From NCBI RefSeq assembly GCF_963676685.1, contig NC_092344.1, positions 50,614,830-50,678,829 on the forward strand: a stretch of 64,000 nucleotides of DNA, given 5' to 3'. Positions 49,244 to 60,068 of this stretch are shown one piece after another. Position numbers and translations under genes: made by a program. This DNA is from Mytilus edulis (Eukaryota > Mollusca > Bivalvia > Mytilida > Mytilidae). Under the pieces are notes generated by a model. The model worked only from the letters and a program-made list of their open reading frames with translations, was not told the origin of the DNA and did not search any database. The stretch's first letter is position 1. Each line of letters opens with the position of its first letter.

Positions 49244-49460
49244 TTAAGGATGTTCGGACTCTTTATGTTTTCCCCTTCAACGCAGGGTCAAATATTTTGT
49301 CCCATAACACTCATATTTCTTTTCATATAAGACTTTAATAGCTTAAAAAGGTCATTTGCTAAAATATATTTTAGCTTATTTTGTTCCTTAATTAATGCTC
49401 TTCTGACTTATATCAATTTAAATTCTAGATGTTTTCAATTTCACCTAAGAACATCCTTAA
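49244..49460. mobile_element. Short TTAA-ended MITE
   Basis: Perfect ends TTAAGGATGTTC and GAACATCCTTAA, 217 bp, no coding capacity. Same TIR family as 1066-1849. A diverged relative, including ACATCCTTAAA, lies near 58310-58460. Confidence 0.7.
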
Positions 49461-49876
49461 GATTGCTATACTTTTGACGTTATTATGAAGTTCTTTTCAA
49501 TTTACTCACATGTACACAGTTTTGTAAATAACTAATATTGACTTATAGATTTTCCTGTTGAACATATAACTTCGTTTTAAGTAGACTATTCGTATGTTTT
49601 ATATACTCAGACTGTTTCTTTTCAGAACAACATACTGTATTTTATTCAAGACTTTCTGTTATATATATGTAGTGTTTTTGAAATATTATATAGAAATAAA
49701 GACTTTCAAAATAACTTGTTTTTAATTTTATTTGTAAATTTCGTGTTATATTCAGGATTTTGTTTGTTTTCAGGAACTTTGATTGTTGGATACAGTTTTA
49801 TAATTTGTCCTTTCAATTACACCTACATGTACCTCCCATCAATTTAAAACAATACAACATATACTTCATCAAGTAA

Positions 49877-49886
49877 TTTATTTATT
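49877..49886 (-). other. Lectin gene poly(A) signals
   Basis: Two overlapping AATAAA words on the minus strand (49882-49877 and 49886-49881), 52-61 bases beyond the stop codon. Only about 180 bp separate them from the gene 2 AATAAA on the other strand. Confidence 0.6.
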
Positions 49887-49937
49887 TCAATAAAATAACA
49901 AATTAAACATAGTAAAGACTGTATTGCGTTATTGAGA

Positions 49938-52241
49938 TTAAGAACACGTGTATTTTACATCAAGATATTTGAAGATGCCAAAACATGGATCTCCATACAG
50001 TCTGGCGTCTGCATTAACCCGACATATTTCTTTTCCGTTGCATTGTGCTTTAATCTTTGAGTCAGATGTTTTCAATTTACAAGATGTTGTTCCTGCTGGA
50101 CCTTCAGGACATATACTTTTATCCAATCGTCCATATACAGCTGCTTTAATATTTATTTTAAAAGGATATGTGCATCTAAGATAGACAGATATTCCATGGC
50201 AAACAATGACATTGGTGAGGCCTAAAAAAATCAATATAAATCAAGTACATAATCATTTATTTTAAAATTGACATAGCTATGTTAAGCATTAACACTATTC
50301 TTTCAAATTATTGCGATTTTTTTCTTTTAAAAACACATATTTGTAAATGTTAAACTTCTATTAAGAGGACAGGAATGTGGGAAATACAATCCAGCACTAC
50401 TGTGATTCGACTCATTCATAGTTTTATTGCTGACTTCAAGTGGTAACTTTTTCACGAATGTTTTGAATTTTTTAAACAAATAAGTATTACTAAGTTGCCT
50501 TATTGAAGTAAATTTCGACAGTCAAATGTAATAGGTCCGCTAGATTGAGACAGAATTTTTGCTTTGCAACATGATATAAATGATTGTTTAAACTCTCGAA
50601 ACACGCGGTACCGGACTTTCTGTTCGATATTTAAGTAAGTTTTAAATCTTTGACCCGTATAAAATTTCAAGCATTGCTAAAGGGCCAATAGACAAAAATA
50701 AAATGAATACAAAGTTGTAAAAAATTATTGCAAGAAACCATCATTTTATTCGAGACTTTTGACATGCTGTCAAAATAAGACGTGGTATGATTGCAAATGA
50801 GACAAATCTCTACCAGAGACCAATAACTTATCAATAAATAACTATTAAGTCCGGGAACACAGTTATCGTCATTTGATTTTCGTTTTCCACGAATATAGTC
50901 CCTAGTGTGGACAGTGTGATACGTGCCATTTTTGTATGTCCTCTCTTCATATTTTATGCCTCACATAGCAAGTAACTATAGGGGGATTGAATTATATTTT
51001 TATATTTTTTTTTAAATTGGGTCATGCATTTCTAAGTAGAGTGGTGATTTGGTCCAGCTGAAGAAGGTTAAAAACTTGCATTTTGGAAGTTGTCAAACGA
51101 TTTTAAGACCCCCTTAACATAAAATTGTCAATATTATAAGTTAGAGCTGATGAAGTTTTATTGAATTTTTATATAATTTGTTCCAAAAGTAGTTCAGCAC
51201 ACTGTAAAAATATTATTGAGAAAGCGCAGGTTGGATTTTTAAATTTTCATTTATTGTCTCAAAGAAATGCACTACGAATAACTGTGACAGTAAAATGAGC
51301 AAAACGCATTACGAAAATGTAAAACAATTAAAAAGTGAAAACTAACGGACTGAATTCATGTATCAAACAATGAACTAAAAACAAATTTATAAACAGTAAC
51401 ACATGGCGATCACGGAAAGACAGGCTCCTAATTTCATGAATTTCATGAATTTGGGACAGGAACACACAGAATGTTGCGGGGTTAAATATGTTTGCTTGTG
51501 GCAAATTTTTAATTAGTTTATTCAAACATCTTTATCTTCATGTTATGTTATGAAATATTCAAGACGTACTAAATTTAGTGTTTCCTCCACACGAGGGTCT
51601 TTGCATGCTGACCAATGCATGGAGAATATCTTCTTGAATGCTCACTGTTTAACCTGCAATTATCAATCATGAATTAATACATATGAAGTAAGATGTATGT
51701 TTTTCGTTTCTTTTGCTATTATCGGTATCATTTTGTATATTTAAAGCTAACGCCTTACAAAACTTTTATGGCATACATAGAATTCCAAAATAAAGCTGAA
51801 CATTCATTTACTTATTAATTTCTTATATGCTGAATAAAATTGTCGGACGTAAGTTTTTCTGTGAAATTTAACAATCTTAATTATCTAAAAAGAATTGAAT
51901 TGAAATCAATTATTTAGTTTAAATATCCATATATATATATATATATATAAAAAAAATAAAAAAAAATACTGAACTCGTAGGGAAATTAAATCGGAAATTC
52001 CCTAATCACATGGCAAAATCAAATGACAAAACACATAAAAAACGAACACTAACTATCATACTCCTGACTTGGTACAGGCATTTTCAAATGCAGAATTCGT
52101 TAATTCATTTAAAATATTGCTCGTTTATCAAAAATATGCCATTAAAGAACAATAGAAATTTCTTCAATGCTTACCGCAATAATCAGCAACAGAAAAAACA
52201 AAGATACAAAAGAAACAAATGTAGAATAGTCCTCGCATCAT
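49938..52241 (-). CDS. SUEL-type (galactose/rhamnose-binding) lectin, single domain, two exons
   Basis: Exon 1 is 52241-52175: ATG ATG start, 22 codons plus one base, donor GTAAGC. Exon 2 is 50221-49938: acceptor TTTTTTTAG, two bases completing the Gly codon, stop at the end. The product is 116 residues. Residues 1-19 are a signal peptide (MMRGLFYICFFCIFVFSVA). The rest is one SUEL/Gal_Lectin domain (PF02140 type) with AAVYGRLDKSICPE (YGR at 52-54), CNGKEICRVNA and DPCFGIFKYLDVKYTC (DPC at 100-102). The YGR and DPC motifs are the family's sugar-contact signatures, and the eight-plus Cys fit its disulfides. The intron is 1.95 kb and contains the repeats at 51425-51495 and 51960-52130. It converges on gene 2. 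Secreted lectins of this family agglutinate and bind microbial or egg-surface sugars; the role here is inferred. Confidence 0.88.
50770..51500. repeat. Repeat fragments in the lectin intron
   Basis: 50770-50820 (AAGACGTGGTATGATTGCAAATGAGACAA, read in two pieces) is a copy of the 20295 repeat. 51330-51495 (GACAGGCTCCTAATTTCATG, GGACAGGAACACACAGAATG) matches 40070-40140 and contains a direct duplication AATTTCATG/AATTTCATG. Confidence 0.5.
51930..52130. repeat. (AT)n microsatellite plus dispersed repeat
   Basis: (TA)10-11 at 51930-51950, then A-rich sequence, then TCGGAAATTCCCTAATCACA/TGGCAAAATCAAATGACAAA with CTGACTTGGTACAGGCATTT, the same unit as at 1160-1290. Confidence 0.7.
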
Positions 52242-52299
52242 CTTGTATTGGTGTCAACTAAAGACCTTGCGTGACATTTTTTGCATTGAGGTATATGTA

Positions 52300-53220
52300 C
52301 AGACTGTTGCAGCTGCTGACCTTGTGCACCTGTTATATGATTTCACGAAAAATTTCTGGTTTGAAAAGTGTCCACGTAGGCACACATGACACGCAATGTT
52401 GTGATATGATCAATAAATAAAGAATAATTCTAAACAGTTTGATTAATTTCCAATATGTCATTTTATGTTGGTAATTGTTCTGTACATTCTCCTTTATCGA
52501 TGTTTATCAATAAAAACATATTAAATAGATAAATGTCTGTGTCCGATATGTATACAAGTAATTATATGCTATGGTATATTCTGCCTTAATTAGTTTATCA
52601 TACAAAGTGTACGGGACGTAATAAAAATACATTTCGATTTAATATTTATTTTGTAATAGATAGAACAAAGAAAGATATTTAGGCAACTCTGCACTGTCAA
52701 AGTTTTAAAATTATCAATAAGTGTTATCATTGTGAAACTTTGCATCTTCTAAAAAATAACATGATTTGGGAAAGAAAATGTTTAGAAATGAGTGAAACCA
52801 GTGGACAGCAAAAACAAATAATGAAAAGGGGTTCCAAGTGTTCATAGCTAGTTGCCCGTCGCAATTAAATTGTACCTACTATAATTAATTATGAGTGAAT
52901 TCGGAACTTTGACGGCAATGTGCTGGAATAGGGGTTTTCTGCCATGTTGTAGCTTACTGCTACAATTTTATTAAGTTTGTGCATGTTTTCATGACGGAGA
53001 GAGCCCGAGTGCTTTAATAGAACCATTGACCTACATTAAAGTGGAAATTATATTCTATGAAGACTATCAAGCATTACATTTGAACTACTTAGAATTTCAT
53101 GCTACCAAGGACCTCATACTTATGGACATTTAGAACTTAGTAAACGTGTTTGCAACGAACAAAAAAAATCGACTATTCTAGTTTTAAAATTGAAATATCT
53201 TATGACTTTAGATTAATTCT
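52300..53220. other. Intergenic, upstream of the lectin gene; nothing recognised
   Basis: No open frame with splice context. A CATATAAC word on the minus strand about 95 bp before the lectin ATG is the only weak TATA-like candidate. Confidence 0.35.
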
Positions 53221-56200
53221 GATATTTTTTTTCGTTTAAAATGTCTATCATTTGGCATTTTGGGGCTTTTGATAGCTTTCTATTTGGTATGAGTTTTGGA
53301 CAATGTTGATTGTGCTATACGATGACCTATAGTTTCTAGCCTTTTGTGTCATATTTAATGTTTTCCTGAGTAGTCTCTTATGCAATCAAACTACATCTTA
53401 ATCGTATATTACAATGAATTACCTATATCCCAATATGATATGTACGTTCCGAAACAAACGATGAGAGAATGCATCGGTCTCAGTTTTAAAGAGAGGTATG
53501 ATTAAAAAAAGGAAAATATAAAACAAACTAAACATATCTCCCGACATCAGCTGCATTCAGGATAGCGAGGTAGTGTCTTCCGTTCACTGCGTTGGGTATG
53601 GAATGCCGGTACACAGCAACTGTATTTTGGTAAACGCACAACAGAGGGGTTCACCGGAAAATTGGCTACACGTGGACCCAGGTTCTACTGTAAGATTTGA
53701 TGCATTGAATGGAAAATGACATGAAGCATATTTCTTCTTAGATCACTAAAATAAAGCGTATGCTTGTCGGCGAAATAAAGTATTCTCGATTTGCAAATGC
53801 ATTTACAGTTAGTCATTTTATCTTAAAGACAAAAACATTATCTCATGCTATTTTTATCACTTTACATTTTCCTTGTAATATCTGAAAATATATTTTTCTA
53901 ATCGTTAGGATCTCCATGAACCAGTAGCTCGTACTTAATATTGTGCTCTTGAATAAATATTTCGATGCAACATTTTAACTTTCACTTTTGTATATTAAAT
54001 ACTTGTTAAATGATCAAGGCCATTTGATTTTTTTTTCGGTGTGTTTATCCAATTCCACAGCATTTGTTTTTATATCAGAAAACAGCCTCAACATATAACT
54101 TGAGCCATTTCACATAATAGTTGGTGATTACTCAGATGGCTAATGGTATTGTTTTACTGATTCGAGAATTAAAAACAATAATAATGGTAAAATACGAAAG
54201 GAAATGATTTTGAAATAACTGTATATCAAATAAAATAGAAATCTAGAAAAAGACTTATAAGTATAAAAACATAAACCACATTATTTCATAAAATCTTTAA
54301 TTATGTATAAACCATTCAATACTGATGTTAATTATGTTTTTATAATTTAAGAATTAAAAATGATTTAGCTTCACATCAACAACTGTAAAAGGGAAAAAAT
54401 AAGAAAATTGTTCTGACACAAAATATTTTAATTTATTTCAATGTATTAATTTTCACATTCACTGGCAAAGTCTGAAAGACAACTGAACGACACAAACTCT
54501 TTTACAAAGAGTTTTGTGACGTAACGTCACACTGTATGTGTTTAATAAATGACTTGCATGTTCAATGATCAATATATCATTGCAACATTGCAACACCCGA
54601 TAGGTATGAAACTGATTTTTTCAGGTCGGTTTATAAGCAGATGTTTCCTCAATTCTAAAATTACACTATCTAGATGTTATCTAAAGTAATTTCTAACTCT
54701 TTAAACATTTAAAGTGATATTTTACAAATACTATTCTTATGTTGTAGACTAAATAATTCTTTGAATTTAATCTGAAACTCCATCATGGCATACCACAAAA
54801 AAAGTCTTTGTCTGAAATTTCTAAGATATAATTTCTCTCTATTTATGATAACCTGAGACGGAAAAAACAATTTTATATATCAAGTTGTAGGATTTTGGCT
54901 GATTTAATGATATTTTAAAAATAAACATGGTGAAATATTTTTTTACGCACAACATATATCCATAACGTTCTCCGATATAAATAGCAGAATTGATGAAAAT
55001 AATTATATAACAGATTCACAAAAGATATCCTTCGACAGGACAATAGAATGTAAAATATGATACTTTTTTTTATTTCTTTTTTACCACCAAGATCAATATT
55101 CCGTCATATATAAATGGTTTAATTTGATGCATCTTTCATACAAGTGAGAGGTTTAGATACTATAAAACAAGGTTTAATTCACCATTTATATAAGAAAATG
55201 CCTGTTGTTATCCATTAGTTTGATATGTTTGAGTTTTTGTCATATGATTAGGGACTTTCCGTTTTCAATTTTCTTCGGAGTTTTTGTGATTTAACTTTTA
55301 ATATCTTTAAAAAATAATGCGGGGGACTCGATGGCCGAGTGGTCCTAGTAGTTACAATTACTACTGTAATCACTAACCAGTCAACACTGAGGTTGTGAGT
55401 TCAAAATCCGCTCGTGCGGGTTCACTCGACTCCAATCTTAATTGACTAGGATTGTCAGTTTTCATATCGACATTCGGTGGTTTCCTCCGAGCACTCCGGC
55501 ACTCCATTAATAAATTATTGCCGCCACGACATAGCCAAAAAACGGTGCTTAAAAATGGCGTAAAAAAAACCCCGGAAAACAAAAAATAAAAAATATGCTG
55601 AATGAAATAAAGGTAGGATTAACTGATACACATTTCGTTTAGTCATGACGAAGATTTTGCTAAGTAGAGATATACATTATTTAATTTACTGTTTTTTCTG
55701 AAGAGTGTACAGTGTTTCGCAATCAATTATAACATATTAGTTTTTTCCCAATATATTGTTTTAAACTGCATTTACTTTTACAACCATCGGTTGCTTGTTT
55801 TCCAATGCTTCAGTTAAGGCCCACCAAGATATATATGGTATAAAATAAGTTATTGGTAAATTAATAACTCCTTGAAATTTGGAGGTTTGACTGAACTACA
55901 AGTTACATGTTTGTATTTTTTAGGAATCATGAGGTTTGACTTTACGATATGTTATTCGAGTGAACACTATTTACTCCGTGAATATGAACGACATTTTGTA
56001 GTTCAATTCCAATTTCAGTCGAAATAATCTGCCCGATCTGGTTTCAAACGCTCAATCTCAAGTGATCGATCAGTAGGCCACCGAAGGTCCGGTGTGACTT
56101 TGAGATGAAGAACATCAATATGAGGACTATCCCTTTGCTTTTTTCATGTGTGGCAAGATATTTTGTGTCATGAATTGATACATCATCGACAAAATGTAGT

Positions 56201-56297
56201 ATTTGAACATTGATAATATCTATTATGTAAATGTTTCAAAATAGTTACTTTTAATTTACTCAACAAATGTTTCCTTTCTGTAAAACTTATGGTCCTT
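53221..56297. repeat. Direct segmental duplication, copy 1
   Basis: Collinear with 59447-64000: for example CCCAATATGATATGT, CATCGGTCTCAGTTTTAA, GTGACGTAACGTCACACTGT, CAATGATCAATATATCATTG and ACTTATGGTCCTTTTT at both ends. Similarity is high with scattered substitutions. This copy keeps about 230 bp (54065-54295) missing from copy 2 and lacks about 80 bp present there (near 62365-62445). It lacks the foldback insert. No protein-coding exon is evident. Confidence 0.8.
55319..55590 (+). mobile_element. tRNA-derived SINE with conserved central domain, copy 1
   Basis: The head GGGGACTCGATGGCCGAGTGG (read as A box GATGGCCGAGTGG) and B box GGTTGTGAGTTCAAAATCC resemble a Ser/Leu-type tRNA. The middle CGGTGGTTTCCTCCGAGCAC/TCCGGCACTCC matches the central domain I know from mollusc and other invertebrate SINEs (Meta-type). 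The tail is GCCGCCACGACATAGCCAAA ... AAATGGCGTAAAAAA. Confidence 0.7.
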
Positions 56298-56689
56298 TTT
56301 GCCATAAATATGTGTCACTCATAATTTTTAGGTCAACTTGGCCTGACATGAATGTTCTCCAAAAAAGAAGGTAATTTTTCAGAAAACATGGATTGGATAC
56401 AGAACTAAAACTACGCGTTAATATTCCAATGACAAAAACACAATTACACAAGCATTTAACTTTCAAGGTCGAATTTATAAAAACAATTTAGAAATTCTAT
56501 ATTTCAAATAGAATGTATTAAATGAAAAACTTAAATAACCAAAAAACATTTTTTAAAATCAAATCAATAAATAAGAAGCAATATTGTTTCATAGAGTATC
56601 AATGTATATGCTTTTCGTTTATACTTTAAGATATCTTTTGTTGGACTTTTATTTGCAAAGACATACTTCTTTAGGATTGACGTTGAAAA

Positions 56690-57125
56690 TTATGTTTATT
56701 TTAAAATAATTTTTTTCGTATAACACACAGAGGGGTGTCAGTATTGCGCAAGTGAAAGGCCGACCGTGATGAGTTCTTTCTGTTGGCAGTTCTGACAGCT
56801 TGAGGTGTGATATTCAACCACAACTCCCCTAAAATATGCAATATTAATTTGTATCATAAAACATATGATTTTTCCGCAAAGATATGAGGTAATAGTATCC
56901 TTTTTTCTGACAACAGTTAATTGGTTATTCTTTTCTGATATGTTTAAAATTAAATATGTACATGCCATACCGCTCAATTATAATGCGAACTGACACTCAC
57001 TAATGGAAATAGATATAAACTTTAAACATCATTATCCAGTTACAATAAAAATATAACTGCATGAAGCAAGACCCAAATGAATCGTTACACTGTAAGAAAA
57101 ACACAAGGCACTTTGAAAGTAATCA
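56690..57125. repeat. Diverged relative of the 10490-10900 mosaic
   Basis: ACACACAGAGGGGTGTCAGT (compare ACACACCGAGGGGTGTCAGG), ACTCACTAATGGAAATAGATATAAAC and GCATGAAGCAAGACCCAAATG keep the order of 10530-10830. The minus ORF at 56738-56977 is inside it. 56300-56690 shows no recognisable feature. Confidence 0.55.
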
Positions 57126-57330
57126 ATGGATCAACGTTTTGTTTCATTAAAATTATAACAGAAATTCGAATTATTTAATAGCAATTTTCATTAAACTATT
57201 CAGAATGGTAGTTTTCCCTCTTTCGTCTAGCATTACATTTTTTTTAACCGAGAATCTTTATTTAGTATTAAATACCTACAGTATTATAAAGTACACTAGT
57301 GTTATTCTATAGAAACTAAAAATATATATA

Positions 57331-57433
57331 GACAATAATAATGCATTGACTTGACATATCAACGATATAAGGATTCGGCCCGAAACGGGGAAATAGCTCG
57401 GCTGATATGTCAAGTCAATGCACTATTATTGTC
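57331..57433. mobile_element. Foldback MITE (hairpin), family H6
   Basis: GACAATAATAATGCATTGAC/TTGACATATCA is mirrored by TGATATGTCAA/GTCAATGCACTATTATTGTC, arms about 32 bp. The loop GGATTCGGCCCGAAACGGG is GC-rich and forms a second small stem. Confidence 0.75.
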
Positions 57434-57869
57434 TTTATACTGCAATCTAAAACAACCTTTGCAATGGTTATTTAATGCGTTAAGGTTAGTAATTGGATTT
57501 AAATATTGGGGAAAATCCCCTTTAAAAAGGCCTCCTATCATGTTCGCGGAGAAATATACAACACAATGAAATGTACATATTTACCTGTTGAAACTCACAC
57601 TCGATGGTGAACGAAATCGTTTGAGTCTGGACTTAAATAGCAACCATAAGCATGAAACATAATAATTTATAGGTTGCAAACAAAAAATATTAACAAATGA
57701 AATATGTTTTCCCAATCATTGCAAAAGAAACAAGGTTTAGTCGATCCACGCGTCGTTGTATGCATTGGAAACAAGAACAGGTTGAAGAGGTCGTATGAAT
57801 AATTAAATATTATTTCGGCATTTTCTATTTAAATATTCATGAGGAAAAGTGATATCGGGTCAGTGACTG

Positions 57870-58230
57870 TATATGACATAGAAATATACAGTCAACGCAT
57901 TTTGACTGCTCAAATAGAACGAGTGCAGTATAAAATCATTTTCTTGTATGATAGAATTAAAATTGTATACAGATGAAGAAGGTCGATGAAGGATTTTATA
58001 TACAATATGAATCAATAGGATTTTTAGAATCCTACACACGAATTGTGTTAAATCTGTTTCGTTTCTAATGTGTAATGAACAGTTTTGCAATTTTAAATTC
58101 ATCTCACATGATTTCCAGTCATTGTGGCTATAGCGATTATAGGATAAACAAAACTTCCCATTATTTGTATGAAAAGTTGAAATTGGCGAAAATTTGACAA
58201 ATTTTAAGCAGATTCTTGTTTTTTGTATCT
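57870..58230 (-). repeat. Dispersed repeat with a long open minus-strand frame
   Basis: 58015-58110 shares TCCTACACACGAAT, TGTTAAATCTG and AAATTCATCTCACAT with 11620-11695 upstream of gene 1. The 128-codon minus ORF (57860-58246) crosses it and shows no domain, so I treat it as open by chance. Confidence 0.45.
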
Positions 58231-58635
58231 TTTGATTAGAGACCAAATTAATATAAATGCAAATATAAAGTAAAAGTCCAAATCAGTCTTTTCCCGCCAT
58301 ATTTTATAAATCAAATATCTCGAAAAGGAGCTCCATGACCTATCAATATTTTTAGCTTATTTTGATCCTTACCTATTTCTCTTCCAGCTTAATGTATCAA
58401 TTTTGAATTCTTAATTTATTTAACTTTACCTTAGATCACATGAATACATCCTTAAATATTTGTTTGATAAGTAAATAACAGTTTGCATTATAATCAAAGA
58501 AACCAATAACCTTACTGAGGTCATTATTTTATGTCTGAAAGCCATTTCGATTTTTTGACATATTTGTTTATTTTATAGTTATAAAGATTGTAGCACAATA
58601 TTGACTGCTTTACTCCTATGTTTGACCTTTTTAAC

Positions 58636-58690
58636 CTTTTATGTCTGGTCATGGCAAACAATGACATAGATGGTGCCAAGAGTAGTAATC
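58636..58690 (-). pseudogene. Possible relic of the lectin exon 2 start
   Basis: The minus strand reads TGTCATTGTTTGCCATG, the same as the start of lectin exon 2 (NVIVCHG), with a similar flank. The rest of the domain is absent. The preceding 58310-58460 also resembles sequence (49320-49460) that lies next to the lectin gene, which favours an old duplication over chance. Sequence 58700-59446 holds a retroelement-tail fragment (GTTTAACCCCAGCACATTTT) and no gene. Confidence 0.35.
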
Positions 58691-60068
58691 AATGTCATTG
58701 ATCTAGTGTTTCTTATATTTGATTGCAAGAAACTAAATCAATTAAAATTAATATGCAAAAGATTGGTGGTGCACTTTTTTTTAATATCGCGGAAATTGCA
58801 TCCATTTAATATAACATTGGGAAAAATCTACAAAAATGTATCACTTTTTTTTTCATTATTCAAATTATAACTTAAAGGGACATCACGTCAAGCAGTCTAT
58901 TCTGACTTTATAAAGAATTTATGTATTGAAAGATTTTTTAATAGAAAACGTGCGCAAATTTAAATTTCATTCAATAGGAAAATGGCGAAATGTACAAAAG
59001 TGCCAACATAAGATCCTGTTTTCTCTGACTGGTAATGACTTCGTTTGACTAAATCCATAAGATGTTGTAAATGAAGTGATTGATATTTCAGTCTAAATCT
59101 TGGTTGTGAATTAGTTTTCTATAATTGCGAGAACTCTTAGATCTATATTGTGTTTTTTCTTTGTTATTTGTTATTTGTTTTAATTTGTATCGATTTGATG
59201 AGCTAATCCTGTTTCAACTCATTTTTAAAGATTGGTGGTCGTAAAAATCGTAAGTTTATCACTGTCCCATGAAAGAGCTGGGTTTTTGCGCACCGGGAAA
59301 CATGTTTAACCCCAGCACATTTTGTATGTTCCTGTTCCAAGTCTGCATGATCCTTTAATAGAGTGGATTTCGTTTGCTGCATTGCATCTATATCATATTT
59401 GTTTTTCGTTTATCTTTTTGTTTTTAAATACACAAGACCATTATTTTTTCGTTTGAAATGTTGAAAATCTGGCATTTCGAGGCTTTTTATAGCTTGCGAT
59501 GTTGATTGAGTTTTGGTCAATGTTTAAGGTGCCGTACGATGACCATTTGTTGCTAGGCTTATGTGTTTATTTTAATATTGTTGAAAGATGTGTCGTTCGC
59601 AATTAAACTACGTCTTATTCCCATATGAAAATTAATTATCTATATCCCAATATGATATGTTCGTTTCGAAATATACGATGCAATAACGCATCGGTCTCAG
59701 TTTTAAGAAACGTATGATTAAAAATATATATATATAAAACAAACTAAATATATCTCCCTACATCAGCTGCATTGTGAGGTAGTATATTCCATTAGCTGCA
59801 TTTGGGTAATGATTGCTGATATACAGCAATTGTATTTTGGTAAAGGCACATTGAGGAGTTTACCGGAAAATTGGCTAAACGTGAACCAAGGTTCTACTGT
59901 AAAATTTGATGCTTGGAAGGGGAAAATGACATGAAGCATATTCCTATTTAGATTACAAAAATTAAGCGCATGCTTGTGAGCGATATAAAGTATTCTCGAT
60001 TTGCAAATGTATTTACAGTTGGTCATTTCATCTTAAAGACAAACAAATGATCCCAGGCTTTTTTTTTA

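Larger units (their letters stand above)
48068..49715 (+). other. Gene 2 3'-UTR exon(s) and poly(A) signal
   Basis: The acceptor TCTTTTTCAG ends at 48067 and the exon starts ATATACAAAGAGGACTTCAT, sharing GAGGACTTCATC with gene 1. No AATAAA follows until 49695-49700 (GAAATAAAGAC). Either the 3' UTR runs through the inserted repeats 48318-49460, or a further splice uses the acceptor CTTTTCAG at about 49625. An earlier non-canonical signal is also possible. Confidence 0.4.

Noticed and set aside
55319-55433. Functional Ser/Leu tRNA gene
   Set aside because: A and B boxes are present but the arms do not fold, and it continues into a SINE central domain and tail.
57860-58246. 128-codon minus-strand ORF
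   Set aside because: Crosses a dispersed repeat also seen upstream of gene 1, has no domain, signal peptide or splice context.
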